Shown: positions 53,071 through 62,147 of the stretch, one piece after another
Layout of the letters: each line of letters opens with the position of its first letter
Position numbering within the stretch: the stretch's first letter is position 1
NCBI GenBank assembly: GCA_003151425.1
Contig: PLXO01000336.1
Coordinates: forward strand, 1 to 64,000
DNA from: Acetobacteraceae bacterium
GTDB taxonomy: Bacteria > Pseudomonadota > Alphaproteobacteria > Acetobacterales > Acetobacteraceae
Direction of reading: 5' to 3'
DNA: 64,000 nt
Notes under the pieces: generated by a model
What the model was told of the DNA's origin: nothing
Seen by the model: the letters and a program-made list of their open reading frames with translations, nothing else
Database searches by the model: none
Made by a program: the position numbers and the translations under genes

Positions 53071-53988
53071 ATGCGAAAAGTCATCGATCTCGAATGCGAC
53101 CTGCCGCCGGACGAAGACGGCAACCCACGTAAACTCGAATCGGCGACGCATCCACCCGGCTATGGCGATCCCGAGCGGCTTGAACCGCTGCCGGGCCATG
53201 GCTTCTCCAACTACCAACGCATCTTCACGCGGCGCACCGACGGCGGCGTGGCGGCCGAGACCGAGACCGAGAAGAAGCACGGCATGTCGATCGCCGCGTT
53301 CGTCGGCCTGATGGATCGCGCCGGGATCGAGGTCGGCCTGCTGCGCGCCGGCAATCAGACCATCGCCGACATTCTGGCACAGTATCCCAAGCGCTTCATC
53401 GGCCTGGCAACGATCAGCCCACATGACGGCATGCGCGGCGTGCGCGAACTGGTGCGCCTGGTGCAGGATCACGGATTCGGGGCGATGCGGGTTTCGTCGC
53501 TCTACAACATGATCCCCGCCAGCGACCGCCGTTACTACCCGCTTTATGCGAAATGCGTGGAGCTGGACATTCCAGTGCGAATCTACACCAACATGAACTA
53601 CGCGACCGACCGGCCGTACGATCTCGGCCACCCGCGCCATCTAGATCAGGTCGCCATGGACTTCCCGGAGCTGCGCATCGTTGCCGCCCTGAGCGGCTGG
53701 CCCTGGGTCAACGAGATGGTCGCCTTGCTGCGGCGGCATCCTAATCTCTACGCCGATACCGCATCGCATCATCCGCGCTATTTCGGGGTGAACGGGTCGG
53801 GTTGGGAACAATTCATGCAGTTCGGCAACACACTGCTGCAGGACAAGATCATGGTCGGCCTGTCGTGGGAGGCATTCGGCCTTTCCATGGAGGCGCTGGT
53901 CGAGGAATATACCAAGCTGCCGCTGAAGGCCGCCGTGCTCGACAAGTGGCTGTACAAGAACGCACAGCACTTCTTTCGCCTGGGCTGA
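53071..53988 (+). CDS. amidohydrolase-fold protein lacking canonical metal ligands
   Basis: A 305-residue protein. The overall order resembles amidohydrolase 2 proteins (PKRFIGLATISPHDGMRGVR, YYPLYAKCVELDIPVRIYTN, ALSGWPWVNEMVALLRRHPN). However, the N-terminal H-x-H is E-x-D (VIDLECDLPP), the strand His is gone (VRIYTNMN), H-x-G-W is S-G-W, and the final GTDYP is GLSWEAF. The pattern seems typical of a whole subfamily and not random decay, because the frame is clean. It is followed 21 bases later by the ABC permease and probably belongs to that operon. Confidence 0.78.
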   Translation: MRKVIDLECDLPPDEDGNPRKLESATHPPGYGDPERLEPLPGHGFSNYQRIFTRRTDGGVAAETETEKKHGMSIAAFVGLMDRAGIEVGLLRAGNQTIADILAQYPKRFIGLATISPHDGMRGVRELVRLVQDHGFGAMRVSSLYNMIPASDRRYYPLYAKCVELDIPVRIYTNMNYATDRPYDLGHPRHLDQVAMDFPELRIVAALSGWPWVNEMVALLRRHPNLYADTASHHPRYFGVNGSGWEQFMQFGNTLLQDKIMVGLSWEAFGLSMEALVEEYTKLPLKAAVLDKWLYKNAQHFFRLG

Positions 53989-54009
53989 CGATCACGGATC
54001 ACCGCAGGC

Positions 54010-54978
54010 GTGCTCCGCTACACGGCGATCCGGCTGGGCTACGCGATGCCTCTGCTGTTTGGCGTGATCGTCGTGATTTTCTGCGTGCTGCAACTGGTGC
54101 CCGGCGATCCAGTCCAGGCCATCGTCGGCGAATTCCCCGTTCCGCCGGCGTTCCGTGCCGCGATCGAGGCACGCTACCACCTCAGCGACCCGCTCTGGCT
54201 GCGCCTGTATCATTACGTCGCCACGCTGCTGCACGGCGACCTGGGGTTCTCATTCCACCTGCAGCAAAGCGTGCTTAGTGCGATCATGGAACGGGCACCG
54301 CGCACGCTCCTGCTGGCGATCACGGGGTACGCGGTGGGAATCCTCGCCGGCATCCTGGTCGGCATCCACGCGGCAATCACCAACCACCGCGCGGTGGACC
54401 GGGCATGGACCTGCGCCGTCCTGGTCGGCTACGCCATGCCCAGCTTCTGGGTTGGTCAGCTACTGGTGATCGTGTTCGCGATGCATCTCGGCTGGTTGCC
54501 GACCCAGGGTATGGGCCCGCTGATCTCGCGCGCCAACGGGTTTGCCTGGTTCGCGGAGCGCGCGCCGTATTTGATTATGCCAGTGACGACCTATGCGATC
54601 TATGAGGGCACGCGGGTCGCCCGGTTGATCAAGGCCAGTGTCACGGACACGCTCAACCAGGGCTACATCGTCACTGCGCGGCAGAAGGGCCTCACGCGCG
54701 CGGAGATCATCCGCGGCCATGTCATCCGCAATTCGATCCTGCCCGTGGTCACCGCGCTGGGCTATTCGTTCGGCACCGCAATGGGTGGCGCGGTATTGAT
54801 CGAGACGGTGTTCTCCTGGCCTGGCGTTGGTCTCCTGATGATCGATGCGATCCGCATGCGTGACAATCAGGTGATTGTCGGGGTCGTGTTGTTCGTTGCG
54901 GTCTGCGTGATCCTGATGAACCTGATCGTCGATCTGCTGTATTTCTGGCTCGATCCACGGATCCGGCTGGCACGATGA
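54010..54978 (+). CDS. dipeptide/oligopeptide ABC permease, DppB type
   Basis: A 322-residue inner-membrane permease with six hydrophobic helices. The N terminus IRLGYAMPLLFGVIVVIFCV and the extracytoplasmic GDPVQAIVGE are typical of DppB. The coupling loop is ARQKGLTRAEIIRGHVIRNS. The start is GTG at 54010. It is the first transporter gene of a five-gene set (two permeases, two ATPases, binding protein) running to 59266. Confidence 0.92.
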   Translation: MLRYTAIRLGYAMPLLFGVIVVIFCVLQLVPGDPVQAIVGEFPVPPAFRAAIEARYHLSDPLWLRLYHYVATLLHGDLGFSFHLQQSVLSAIMERAPRTLLLAITGYAVGILAGILVGIHAAITNHRAVDRAWTCAVLVGYAMPSFWVGQLLVIVFAMHLGWLPTQGMGPLISRANGFAWFAERAPYLIMPVTTYAIYEGTRVARLIKASVTDTLNQGYIVTARQKGLTRAEIIRGHVIRNSILPVVTALGYSFGTAMGGAVLIETVFSWPGVGLLMIDAIRMRDNQVIVGVVLFVAVCVILMNLIVDLLYFWLDPRIRLAR

Positions 54979-55017
54979 CCCACGGCGACCCCACGATGCC
55001 CCCACAATGAACCCACG

Positions 55018-55908
55018 ATGACTACGGGCTCGATGCTGCATCCCATGCTGCCGCTCCGCGTGCTGCTGTCGACGCTGCGGGGCGTGGCGCGAACGCAATC
55101 GGGTCGCGTCGGGCTGGTGATCGTGCTGCTGATGGTGACGCTCGCCACCGCCGCTCCGTGGGTCGCGCCGAACGGTCCGCTGGACCTGGCCGGCGCCGCC
55201 TTGCAGTCGCCGTCACGCATTCATCCGATGGGCACCGACAACGTTGGCCACGACCTGCTGTCGGTGGTGCTCTACGGCGGCCGGGCGTCGCTGGCCATCG
55301 GCTTCTTTGCCGCGCTGATCGCCTTCCTGATCGGCGGGACGATTGGCGCGCTCGCTGGTTATCTGCGCGGCCCGGTCGAGCTGGTACTGATGCGCATTGC
55401 AGAGCTGTTCCAGACCCTGCCGGTGGTCATCGTGGTGCTGTTCATCGTCGCCGTGCTGGGCGCCAGTTTTTGGCTACTGATCGGCGCCGTTGCGCTGGCG
55501 ATCTGGCCGCTGGAGGCCAGGATCGTCTATGGCCAGTTCGTCACGATGTCGGATCGTCCCTTCGTTACCGCCGCCCGCGCCGCCGACCTTTCGACGGCGC
55601 ATATCGTGCTGCGCGAGATCCTGCCCAACGCCCTGCCGCCCGTGATCGTGCAGGTAGCCCTGGACGCCAGCCTGGCCATCCTGATCTCGGCCGGACTGGG
55701 GTTTCTCGGCCTGTCGGATCCCAGCGTACCGAGTTGGGGCGAGCTGCTCAATCGCGGCCAGACCTATCTGGACAGCGCCTGGTGGATGAGCGTTTTTCCC
55801 GGCGTCGCCATCTGCATCGCCGTGCTTGGGCTCAATCTGCTGGCTGACGGTTTGAACGAGGCTGGCAACCCGCGCGCGCTTGCCACCACGGCACGCTTGC
55901 AGGCCTGA
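55018..55908 (+). CDS. dipeptide/oligopeptide ABC permease, DppC type
   Basis: A 296-residue permease. Typical DppC marks are HPMGTDNVGHDLLSVVLYGG in the periplasmic loop, YLRGPVELVLMRIAELFQTL, the coupling loop AARAADLSTAHIVLREILPN and the C-terminal GLGFLGLSDPSVPSWGELL. The preceding 39 bases contain an iterated ACCCACGATG/CCCCCACAATG-like run. ATG at 55018 is the first plausible start. Confidence 0.92.
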   Translation: MTTGSMLHPMLPLRVLLSTLRGVARTQSGRVGLVIVLLMVTLATAAPWVAPNGPLDLAGAALQSPSRIHPMGTDNVGHDLLSVVLYGGRASLAIGFFAALIAFLIGGTIGALAGYLRGPVELVLMRIAELFQTLPVVIVVLFIVAVLGASFWLLIGAVALAIWPLEARIVYGQFVTMSDRPFVTAARAADLSTAHIVLREILPNALPPVIVQVALDASLAILISAGLGFLGLSDPSVPSWGELLNRGQTYLDSAWWMSVFPGVAICIAVLGLNLLADGLNEAGNPRALATTARLQA

Positions 55909-55914
55909 GCTTCA

Positions 55915-56739
55915 ATGTCCGGCACCAAGCCCCGCCCGGCTCTGCTGACGGTACGCCAGGTGAAGGTCCACCTGAGAGTGAACGATCGCATCATCCACGC
56001 GGTTGACGGCGTCGATCTCGACCTGCGCGCGGGCGAGTGCGTCGGCATCCTTGGCGAGTCCGGCTCGGGCAAAAGCACATTCGGCCGTGCCATCACCCGG
56101 CTGTTGCCGAACGTCGCGCTGGCGCATCTGTCGGGTGAGGTAATGTTCGACGGACACGACGTCGCGCGGATGCCCGAAGCTGGGCTGCGGTTGTTACGAC
56201 GCCGCGGCGGTTTCTCCATGGTGTTCCAGGACCCGCTCAACCACCTCAACCCGACGCGGCGCATCGCGGCACAGATGGACGAGGCGCTGCGATCGATCGG
56301 CGACCGGCACAAGCTGCGTGCCCGCGCCGCGGAGCTGCTGCTGCAGGTCGGCCTGTCGGACGTAGAGCGCGTCCTGCGCGCCTATCCGCACGAGCTGTCC
56401 GGCGGCATGCGCCAGCGCGTGTTGATCGCCATGGCGCTGGCCTCGGAACCGCGGCTGCTGGTGGCCGACGAGCCGACGACCGCGCTCGATGCGACGGTGC
56501 AGATGCAGGTGATCGAGACGCTGCGCCGGCTGAACCGGGATCGGCACGTGGCGCTGCTGATCATCACCCACAATTTCGGCCTGGTCGCCGAGTTGTGCGA
56601 CCGGGTCTATGTGATGACTGGCGGCAAATTTGTCGAAGATGCCGACGTGTTCAGCCTGTTCGAGTCGCCGCGTCACCCCTACACCGCCAGCCTGATCGCC
56701 GCCGGTCGGCGCCTGCTGCAACCCAGCGCGCGTGTATGA
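55915..56739 (+). CDS. dipeptide ABC ATPase, DppD type
   Basis: A 274-residue ATPase. Walker A is GESGSGKST, Q-loop VFQDPLNHLNP, signature LSGGMRQRVLIAMALA, Walker B LLVADEPTTALD and switch ITHNFG. It is shorter than typical DppD and lacks the extended cysteine-rich tail of E. coli DppD. The stop overlaps the next ATG by four bases. Confidence 0.92.
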   Translation: MSGTKPRPALLTVRQVKVHLRVNDRIIHAVDGVDLDLRAGECVGILGESGSGKSTFGRAITRLLPNVALAHLSGEVMFDGHDVARMPEAGLRLLRRRGGFSMVFQDPLNHLNPTRRIAAQMDEALRSIGDRHKLRARAAELLLQVGLSDVERVLRAYPHELSGGMRQRVLIAMALASEPRLLVADEPTTALDATVQMQVIETLRRLNRDRHVALLIITHNFGLVAELCDRVYVMTGGKFVEDADVFSLFESPRHPYTASLIAAGRRLLQPSARV

Positions 56740-57563
56740 CGCCGATCCTGTCGGCGCGCGCGGTGACGAAGACCTTTGCCGTGGGCAGGCAGGGTTGGCG
56801 GCGCAAGACCATCCAGGCGGTCGACGCGGTCGATCTGCATGTGCATGAAGGCGAAACACTCGCCATCGTCGGCGAATCCGGGTCGGGCAAGAGCACCCTG
56901 GCCCGCATCCTGCTCGGGTTGTCCGCGCCGACATGCGGCGACGTTTTGTTTCGTGGCCAGATCACCACGGCGCTGACGCGCCACGACCGGCACGTGTTTC
57001 GCCGCGAGATTCAGCCGGTCTTCCAAGACCCCGCAGCGTCGCTGAACCCACGCATGCGGATCGAGACCACCCTCGCGCATGTCTTCCTGCGGCACCGTCT
57101 GGCCACACCGCAGACGCTGCGCGCCATTACGATAAAACAACTCGAGGCCGTTGGTCTGGTGCCCGGGGACCACTACCTCGGCCGCTATCCGCATGAGCTG
57201 TCCGGCGGCCAGCAACAGCGCGTCGCCATCGCCCGGGCGCTGGCGGTTCAGCCAAAATTGCTGATCGCCGATGAACCGCTGTCAAGTCTCGACATGTCGG
57301 TCCAAGCACGGGTGCTCGATCTGCTGATCGAGTTGCGGCGGCGGTTCCATCTCGGGCTTGTCCTGATCAGCCACGACCTTAATGTAGTCGAGACGATCGC
57401 CGACCGCGTCGCTGTCATGTATCTGGGTAAGATCGTCGAGACCGGCGCCACGGCCGAGGTGATGCGCAGCCCACGCCACGCGTATACGCGGACGTTGCTG
57501 AATGCCAGACTCATCGCGGATCCGCGGCTGGCACGGCGGCGCCGAACGGAAGAAGGGGGTTGA
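56736..57563 (+). CDS. dipeptide ABC ATPase, DppF type
   Basis: A 275-residue ATPase partner of the previous gene. Walker A is GESGSGKSTLARILLG, Q-loop VFQDPAASLNPRM, signature LSGGQQQRVAIARALA, Walker B LLIADEPLSSLD and switch ISHDLN. Translation is coupled to the preceding gene by an ATGA overlap. The order B-C-D-F-A is an uncommon variant with the binding protein last. Confidence 0.93.
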   Translation: MTPILSARAVTKTFAVGRQGWRRKTIQAVDAVDLHVHEGETLAIVGESGSGKSTLARILLGLSAPTCGDVLFRGQITTALTRHDRHVFRREIQPVFQDPAASLNPRMRIETTLAHVFLRHRLATPQTLRAITIKQLEAVGLVPGDHYLGRYPHELSGGQQQRVAIARALAVQPKLLIADEPLSSLDMSVQARVLDLLIELRRRFHLGLVLISHDLNVVETIADRVAVMYLGKIVETGATAEVMRSPRHAYTRTLLNARLIADPRLARRRRTEEGG

Positions 57564-57565
57564 TC

Positions 57566-59266
57566 ATGGGTTGCCGGAACGCGACGGCGGAACTGCGATG
57601 GGCGCTTGCCGCCCCCGCCTTCGCGACTAGGGCCTTCGTGACTTGGGCCTGCCTGACGGGGACGTTCGCGGCTGAGATCCTGGTTGCCGCGGCGCTGCTT
57701 GGCGTGCCCGCCGCGGCGCAAGCGGCCGACGCGACGACGCCGCACAAGGGCGGCACGCTGGTGGTCGCGCTCGACGGCTCGGGTCTCGGCACCCTCAATA
57801 CCCAAATGACCTCGGCGACCTCCGCATTGACCATCGCGGATATTTGGGCGGACGGGCTGTTCGCGCGCGATGCAAAGGGCCAGAAGGTGCCACACCTCGC
57901 CGCCTCATGGGACGTGTCGCCGGACCTGAAGACCTATACGTTCCACCTGCGGCCGAGCGTGAAATGGTCGGACGGCGAGAAATTTTCCTCCGCCGACGTG
58001 GCGTTCACGCTGCTCGAGGTCGCCAAGTTCAACACCTACCAGACGCAGACGCTGGCCAACGTGGCAAGCGTCGAAACGCCCGACGACGCAACGTTCGTGG
58101 TGCACACCAAGGCGCCGCTGGCGGTCATGCTCGATGCGTTCGACAAGGAAGTGTTTCCGCTGATGCCGAAGCACGTCTACGAGCATACCGACATCGCACT
58201 CAATCCGGCCAACCGCACGCCGGTCGGTCTCGGCCCATTCAAGCTGCAAAGCTGGGAACAGGGCCGCGCGCTGACCTTCGTCCGCAACCCGTATTTCTGG
58301 GACAGCCCCAGGCCCTATCTCGATTCGGTGGTCGTCGCGATCATTCCCGACATGCAGCAAGAAACCAATGCTCTGTTGCGTGGCGAGATCGATTTCATGA
58401 AGCTGCCATATACGCAGTTGAAGCGCGTCCAGGATGCGGCGGCTGATGGCAAGGTGATCGCGCATAAGGTCGAGCTGAGTGCGCCGGAGCGCGCGTCGCT
58501 CGATCTCAACACCGCGCGCAAGCCGTTTGACGATGTGCGGGTGCGTCAGGCCCTGCTGATCGCGATGGATCGGCACCGCATCGTTTCCGATGCCTATCAT
58601 GGCTTCGCCGCCGAGGCGGGCAATGCGATTCCAGAGCAGTTTACCGACCTGACCGACCCATCGATCAAATACAGCGAGCTGTATCCGTACGAGCCGGCCA
58701 AGGCAGCCAAGATGCTGGACGACGCGGGTTATAAGCTGGTCAACGGCAAGCGGTTCGCGATGGAGCTGACCTACCCCAGCGCCGAGTTCCTACGCGTGAT
58801 CATGGAGCCGATGGCGCAGATCCTCGCCGCCCAATGGGGGGCCATCGGGATCGATGTGAGGCTTGTCGGCCTGGACGTCCAGCTCTGGGTCGACAAGGTC
58901 TACAATCAGCGCAACTTCGATGGCTCGCTGGTCTCGTTGACCGGCCGGACCGATCCGATGCTGGGCGTAGATCGCAGCTTCCTCTGCAACAGCACGCACC
59001 TGCCCTATGTGAATCCGACTTCCTATTGCAATCCGGCGCTTGATGCCGCGGCGGCAAAGGCGAACACCGCGGCGGCGGCCGATCGCCGACAGTACTACAA
59101 GACCTATATCGAGATCGTCGCGCGCGACCTGAACGAGATCACCCTGACCAACGTCTCCACCTACTACGGTGTCTCGACCCGGTTCGAGAATCTGCAAAAG
59201 CAGTTCGACATCTCATTCAATGAATACCCGAACTGGGCCGAAGTCTGGCTTAAACCTGGCCAATAG
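57566..59266 (+). CDS. ABC peptide/organic substrate-binding protein, SBP family 5
   Basis: A 566-residue periplasmic protein. The leader is long (about 53 residues) with two hydrophobic parts, the second ending LLGVPAAAQA-AD. Family marks are LVVALDGSGLGTLNTQMTSA, PHLAASWDVSPDLKTYTFHL (family 5 signature), PVGLGPFKLQSWEQGRALTF and RQALLIAMDRHRIV. I chose the ATG at 57566 with AGGGGG just upstream. Ligand is unknown; the neighbouring CoA synthetase hints at an organic acid or peptide-like compound. Confidence 0.92.
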   Translation: MGCRNATAELRWALAAPAFATRAFVTWACLTGTFAAEILVAAALLGVPAAAQAADATTPHKGGTLVVALDGSGLGTLNTQMTSATSALTIADIWADGLFARDAKGQKVPHLAASWDVSPDLKTYTFHLRPSVKWSDGEKFSSADVAFTLLEVAKFNTYQTQTLANVASVETPDDATFVVHTKAPLAVMLDAFDKEVFPLMPKHVYEHTDIALNPANRTPVGLGPFKLQSWEQGRALTFVRNPYFWDSPRPYLDSVVVAIIPDMQQETNALLRGEIDFMKLPYTQLKRVQDAAADGKVIAHKVELSAPERASLDLNTARKPFDDVRVRQALLIAMDRHRIVSDAYHGFAAEAGNAIPEQFTDLTDPSIKYSELYPYEPAKAAKMLDDAGYKLVNGKRFAMELTYPSAEFLRVIMEPMAQILAAQWGAIGIDVRLVGLDVQLWVDKVYNQRNFDGSLVSLTGRTDPMLGVDRSFLCNSTHLPYVNPTSYCNPALDAAAAKANTAAAADRRQYYKTYIEIVARDLNEITLTNVSTYYGVSTRFENLQKQFDISFNEYPNWAEVWLKPGQ

Positions 59267-59287
59267 GGCGTAAGGCGAAACACCGAG

Positions 59288-61399
59288 ATGTTGAACGTCA
59301 TGGACTCGCTGATCAGGCCGCGCACGATCGCCGTCATCGGTGCATCGTCGCGGCGTAGCAACAACGGCAACGTCGTGTTGACCAATTTGCGTGACAGCGG
59401 CTTCAACGGCCTGGTCATTCCGGTGCATGCCGAGGCTGCCGAGTTGGAAGGATACGCCACCGCAAAGTCGATCGACGGACTTGCCGCCGACACCGACGTC
59501 GCGGTGGTGTCGGTGCCGGCATCCGGCGTGCCGGATGTGATGCGCCGGCTTGACCGCGCCGGCGTTCGTTCAGCGATCGTGATGTCGAACGGCTTCACCC
59601 AGGCGGAAGAGTCGAAGCTGCGCCAGATCGCCACCGAAGGCCGCATCGTCATGCATGGTCCCAACTGCATGGGACTGGTCAACATGTCGGATGCGCTGTC
59701 GCTGTACACGGCGAAGGTCTCGCCGCGGGTGCGTCGCGGGTCGGTGGCATTGCTCGCCCAGTCCGGTTCGGCTGCGATCGCCGTCATGAACTCGGCCAAT
59801 GTGGGGTTCTCCAAAGTCGTGACGCTCGGCAGCGAGTTCCGCGTGACATCGGCGGATTATCTGCGATGGCTCGCGCATGACGACGAGACATCGGTCGTCG
59901 GTGTGGTCATGGAATCGATCCAAAACCCGGATGCTTTCGCTGATGCAGTGGATCTGGCGCAGACGGCAGGCAAGTCCGTAGTGGTGCTGAAGGTCGGGCA
60001 ATCGCGGGCCGGTGCCCTGGCCACCCAGGCGCACACCGGCGCGCTGATCCGCGATCGAGATGCGGTCGAGTGTTTTTTCGCGCGGTACGGCATCCCGACC
60101 GTGTCGGACTACGACGAACTGGTGGCCGCGCTGGAATGCATGGCGGTTTCCCGCTGGCGCCCGAGCGGCAAACGGTTGGGCGTGATTGGCATCTCCGGTG
60201 GCGAGGTTGCGCTGATCTGCGACCTGGCCGAGGCGGCTGGGGTGCCGCTGGCGTCGTTCACGTCGGAAACTGCGGAGCAGCTGAAACACCTGTTGCCAGG
60301 CTCGTCCGGGCTTAATCCGCTCGACCTCGGCGCCACCGTCGTGGCGGGCGGCAACCGCAACGACATGCCCGGAATGAAGGCGGTGTTGGACGATTCGAAT
60401 GTGGACATGCTGTTCGTGATTCAGGACGCACAATATTCGATCGCCACACGCAGCATCGGGCGGTACAAGGGCCAGTGTCAGTCGGTCGTCGAGCTAAGCC
60501 GCGACTCCAGCAAGCCGGTTGTGGTGGTTTCGTCCACAGGCGAAGCGCTGAGCGACGAGTTGAGCGGCGTGTTGTCTGGGACCGGAATTCCCATGCTGCG
60601 CGGTCTGCGCACCGCGCTGGCGGCGACACGCTGCATGGCGACATGGTCCGCGCGCCGACCGGACCCGCGGCGGATCTCAGGTCGGCAACTGGGTGCAGAC
60701 AAAGATCTGTTACGGAACGATCTGCGCGCATCTCGCGGCCCTGTGCGCGGTGAACTGGTTCGGCGTCTGCTGGACACCTACGCTTTGCCCCAGGTGCGGT
60801 CGGGCGTGGCGCGGACGGCCGCAGAAGCTGCAACCCTTGCCGCAACACTCGGATATCCGCTGGTGGCGAAGGTGGTGTCGCGCGATGTCCCGCATCGATC
60901 GGATGTCGGCGCCGTGCAACTGGGGATTCGCGATGCGGCTGACCTGCACGAGGCAATCGCGCGAATCGAGGCGAACATACGGGCGAACGTTCCGGGAGCG
61001 GTGATCGACGGATTCGAACTGCAGGAGGAACTGGTGGACTGCGTGGAGGCGATGGTCGGGTTCAAGGCATCCCCGCCGTTCGGCGCGCTGATGGTAGTCG
61101 GGATGGGCGGCACGCTGGTGGAATTGCAGGCCGATCGCGCTATTGCCCTCAGCCCGGTGTCCACGGCGGAAGCCGCCGGCATGATCGATCGCACGCGGCT
61201 GGGCGCACTGCTGCACGGCTACCGCAATCTCATTCCGCTGACCGACATGGCTAAGCTCGCCGGACTGATCTGCAGACTGTCGAACCTCGCGGCCGATTTG
61301 TGCGACGTACTTCTCGAGTGTGACCTCAATCCCGTCCTGATCCGCAAGGGATCCGGCGAGGTGCGCGTGGTGGACGCATTGTTCGTGGCATCGCACTGA
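59288..61399 (+). CDS. ADP-forming acyl-CoA synthetase (acetate-CoA ligase family)
   Basis: A 703-residue fused alpha-beta NDP-forming acyl-CoA synthetase. The CoA-binding domain starts IRPRTIAVIGASSRRSNNGN; the Rossmann and ligase domains follow with AQSGSAAIAVMNSANVG. The phosphohistidine is in ATQAHTGALIRDRDAV. The C-terminal ATP-grasp part contains LVAKVVSRDVPHRSDVGAVQ and VVGMGGTLVELQADRAIALS. It makes an acyl-CoA from a free acid with ATP hydrolysed to ADP. It is 21 bases after the binding-protein gene, so it is likely cotranscribed and may activate the imported acid. Confidence 0.92.
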   Translation: MLNVMDSLIRPRTIAVIGASSRRSNNGNVVLTNLRDSGFNGLVIPVHAEAAELEGYATAKSIDGLAADTDVAVVSVPASGVPDVMRRLDRAGVRSAIVMSNGFTQAEESKLRQIATEGRIVMHGPNCMGLVNMSDALSLYTAKVSPRVRRGSVALLAQSGSAAIAVMNSANVGFSKVVTLGSEFRVTSADYLRWLAHDDETSVVGVVMESIQNPDAFADAVDLAQTAGKSVVVLKVGQSRAGALATQAHTGALIRDRDAVECFFARYGIPTVSDYDELVAALECMAVSRWRPSGKRLGVIGISGGEVALICDLAEAAGVPLASFTSETAEQLKHLLPGSSGLNPLDLGATVVAGGNRNDMPGMKAVLDDSNVDMLFVIQDAQYSIATRSIGRYKGQCQSVVELSRDSSKPVVVVSSTGEALSDELSGVLSGTGIPMLRGLRTALAATRCMATWSARRPDPRRISGRQLGADKDLLRNDLRASRGPVRGELVRRLLDTYALPQVRSGVARTAAEAATLAATLGYPLVAKVVSRDVPHRSDVGAVQLGIRDAADLHEAIARIEANIRANVPGAVIDGFELQEELVDCVEAMVGFKASPPFGALMVVGMGGTLVELQADRAIALSPVSTAEAAGMIDRTRLGALLHGYRNLIPLTDMAKLAGLICRLSNLAADLCDVLLECDLNPVLIRKGSGEVRVVDALFVASH

Positions 61400-61544
61400 C
61401 CGGGAGGCCTTGGCGACCATCCTGTTCGCGGCTGCTTTGCCCCTGACTGGCAGCGCACTGCTGCGGCGCCATTACTACGCCGCGCGCCGCTGATCGCGCC
61501 GCGCCCTTCATAACGAGCTCCAGCCCATAAGAAGAAACTGCTCG

Positions 61545-62110
61545 ATGATCGACACCGACGCATGCGTGAGGCAACCGAAGGACGTGCTGGACACGCCGTC
61601 CCTGCTGATCGACCTCGATGTGCTTGCGGCCAACATCGCCCGCATGGCAGCGGCGTGCCGCGAGGCCGGCGTGTCCTGGCGGCCGCACATCACGGGCAAG
61701 AAGACGCCCGAGATCGTGCGTCGGCAGCTCGCCGCCGGCGCCATCGGCGTCATCTGCGCGAAGGTCGGCGAGGCCGAGGTGATGGCCGCATCCGGCCTGC
61801 GCGACATCCTCACCGCCAATCAGATCGTCGGGGCGCAGCAGATCCGCCGGCTAGCAAGAAGGCGATGAGCAGCGATGCCGCGGCGCCCGAGCCGCTCGGG
61901 CTACCCAAGGCCAAGCCGATGCGGCTCTCCGCCGAGCACGGCATCATCGCGCTCGAAGCACCGAGCGAGACGCAGCGCGTAGGTGACAAACTCGAAGCGA
62001 TCGTCGGCTACACCGATACCACCGTGCATCTGCACGAGCGGATCTACGCGACACTCGGCGGCCGCATCGAGGCGGTCTGGCCGGTGGCCGCCCGCGGACG
62101 CATTTTGTGG
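61545..62110 (+). pseudogene. D-threonine aldolase/alanine racemase-like enzyme, internally deleted
   Basis: The N-terminal segment DTPSLLIDLDVLAANIARMA, GAIGVICAKVGEAEVMAASG and DILTANQIVG is the start of the DSD1/D-threonine aldolase PLP barrel. After about 105 residues the reading jumps into the C-terminal domain, MRLSAEHGIIALEAPSETQR, VGYTDTTVHLHERIYATLGG and RIEAVWPVAARGRI. About 180 residues are missing and the frame changes at the join near 61858. In addition the PLP-lysine segment, normally RPHxKxHK, reads RPHITGKK. The gene is dead. Confidence 0.82.
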
Positions 62111-62147
62111 AGCGACACAAGCGGGGGACGGATCGTGATGTCCCGCT

